From contig DFDU01000020.1 of NCBI GenBank assembly GCA_002369325.1, positions 1-14,602 of the forward strand: DNA of 14,602 bases, written 5' to 3'. The notes below the pieces were generated by a model. That model was not told the DNA's origin and did no database searches. It saw only the letters and a list, made by a program, of their open reading frames with translations. The position numbers and the translations under genes are program-made. Below, one piece after another: positions 14,552 to 14,602 of the stretch; position 1 is the stretch's first letter; each line of letters begins with the position of its first letter. This DNA comes from Lachnospiraceae bacterium UBA3820 (GTDB lineage: Bacteria > Bacillota > Clostridia > Lachnospirales > Lachnospiraceae).

Positions 14552-14602
14552 TTTATTTTTTTCGCCCTAACACCGCATTCGGACAAAAACTCTTTATAAG
14601 CA
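14548..14602 (-). CDS. possible 3' end of a gene running off the window
   Basis: The minus strand is open for 17 codons to a TGA at 14548-14550, encoding AYKEFLSECGVRAKKIK. The stop overlaps the ATG of the thioesterase remnant in an ATGA arrangement. The composition looks protein-like, but the piece is too short to identify. The same DNA can alternatively be aligned, with gaps, to the non-coding spacer between nudC and the PaaI-like gene (about 11590-11625), in which case it would be the leader of the remnant. Confidence 0.3.
   Translation of the reverse strand, partial: AYKEFLSECGVRAKKIK

Noticed and set aside
1..14602. CRISPR arrays, tRNA or rRNA genes, transposases, phage genes
   Set aside because: No regularly spaced repeats, no tRNA or rRNA signature sequences, and no recombinase or phage protein were seen on either strand.

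Overview
The window looks like chromosomal DNA of a low-GC, anaerobic, spore-forming Firmicute, most likely a Lachnospiraceae/Clostridia member. The reasons are AT-rich intergenic DNA, strong AGGAGG-type ribosome binding sites, a gpr-spoIIP sporulation pair, and membrane-bound HD-GYP and GGDEF/EAL proteins. The genus assignment is an inference from gene style. Nearly all genes are on the minus strand; mgtE is the only clear plus-strand gene.

Layout. Bases 1-330 hold no gene but contain a 142-bp element with long inverted-repeat arms (90-231). Bases 333-2618 (minus) carry gpr and spoIIP, the spore germination protease and the engulfment/cortex hydrolase, in their conserved order. A divergent spacer (2619-2958) holds a candidate sporulation promoter for gpr and, in the other direction, a sigma-A-type promoter followed by a structured leader and an intrinsic terminator in front of mgtE (2959-4395, plus). 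mgtE ends in a terminator facing an AEC-family permease (4432-5385, minus).

Two cyclic-di-GMP turnover genes follow: an HD-GYP protein with an unusual duplicated C-terminal module (5436-7547) and a 7-TM protein with a degenerate GGDEF and an intact EAL domain (7674-9605). A terminator separates them, and the EAL gene has its own promoter overlapped by a perfect palindrome.

Bases 9797-12895 form a compact minus-strand cluster read in the order YbgC-like thioesterase, NudC-type NADH pyrophosphatase, PaaI-like thioesterase, ApbE flavin transferase lipoprotein. Gaps are short and one junction is an ATGA overlap. Bases 12972-14408 hold an unrecognised 164-aa protein followed by a NYN-domain putative ribonuclease with two OST-HTH/LOTUS-like domains. 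The right edge (14447-14602) carries a truncated second copy of the PaaI thioesterase C-terminus, joined to what may be the 3' end of another gene.

No mobile-element gene, CRISPR array, rRNA or tRNA was recognised. The best candidates for something undescribed are the mgtE leader, which has riboswitch-like architecture but no recognisable M-box, the tandem C-terminal module of the HD-GYP protein, and the inverted-repeat element at the left end.
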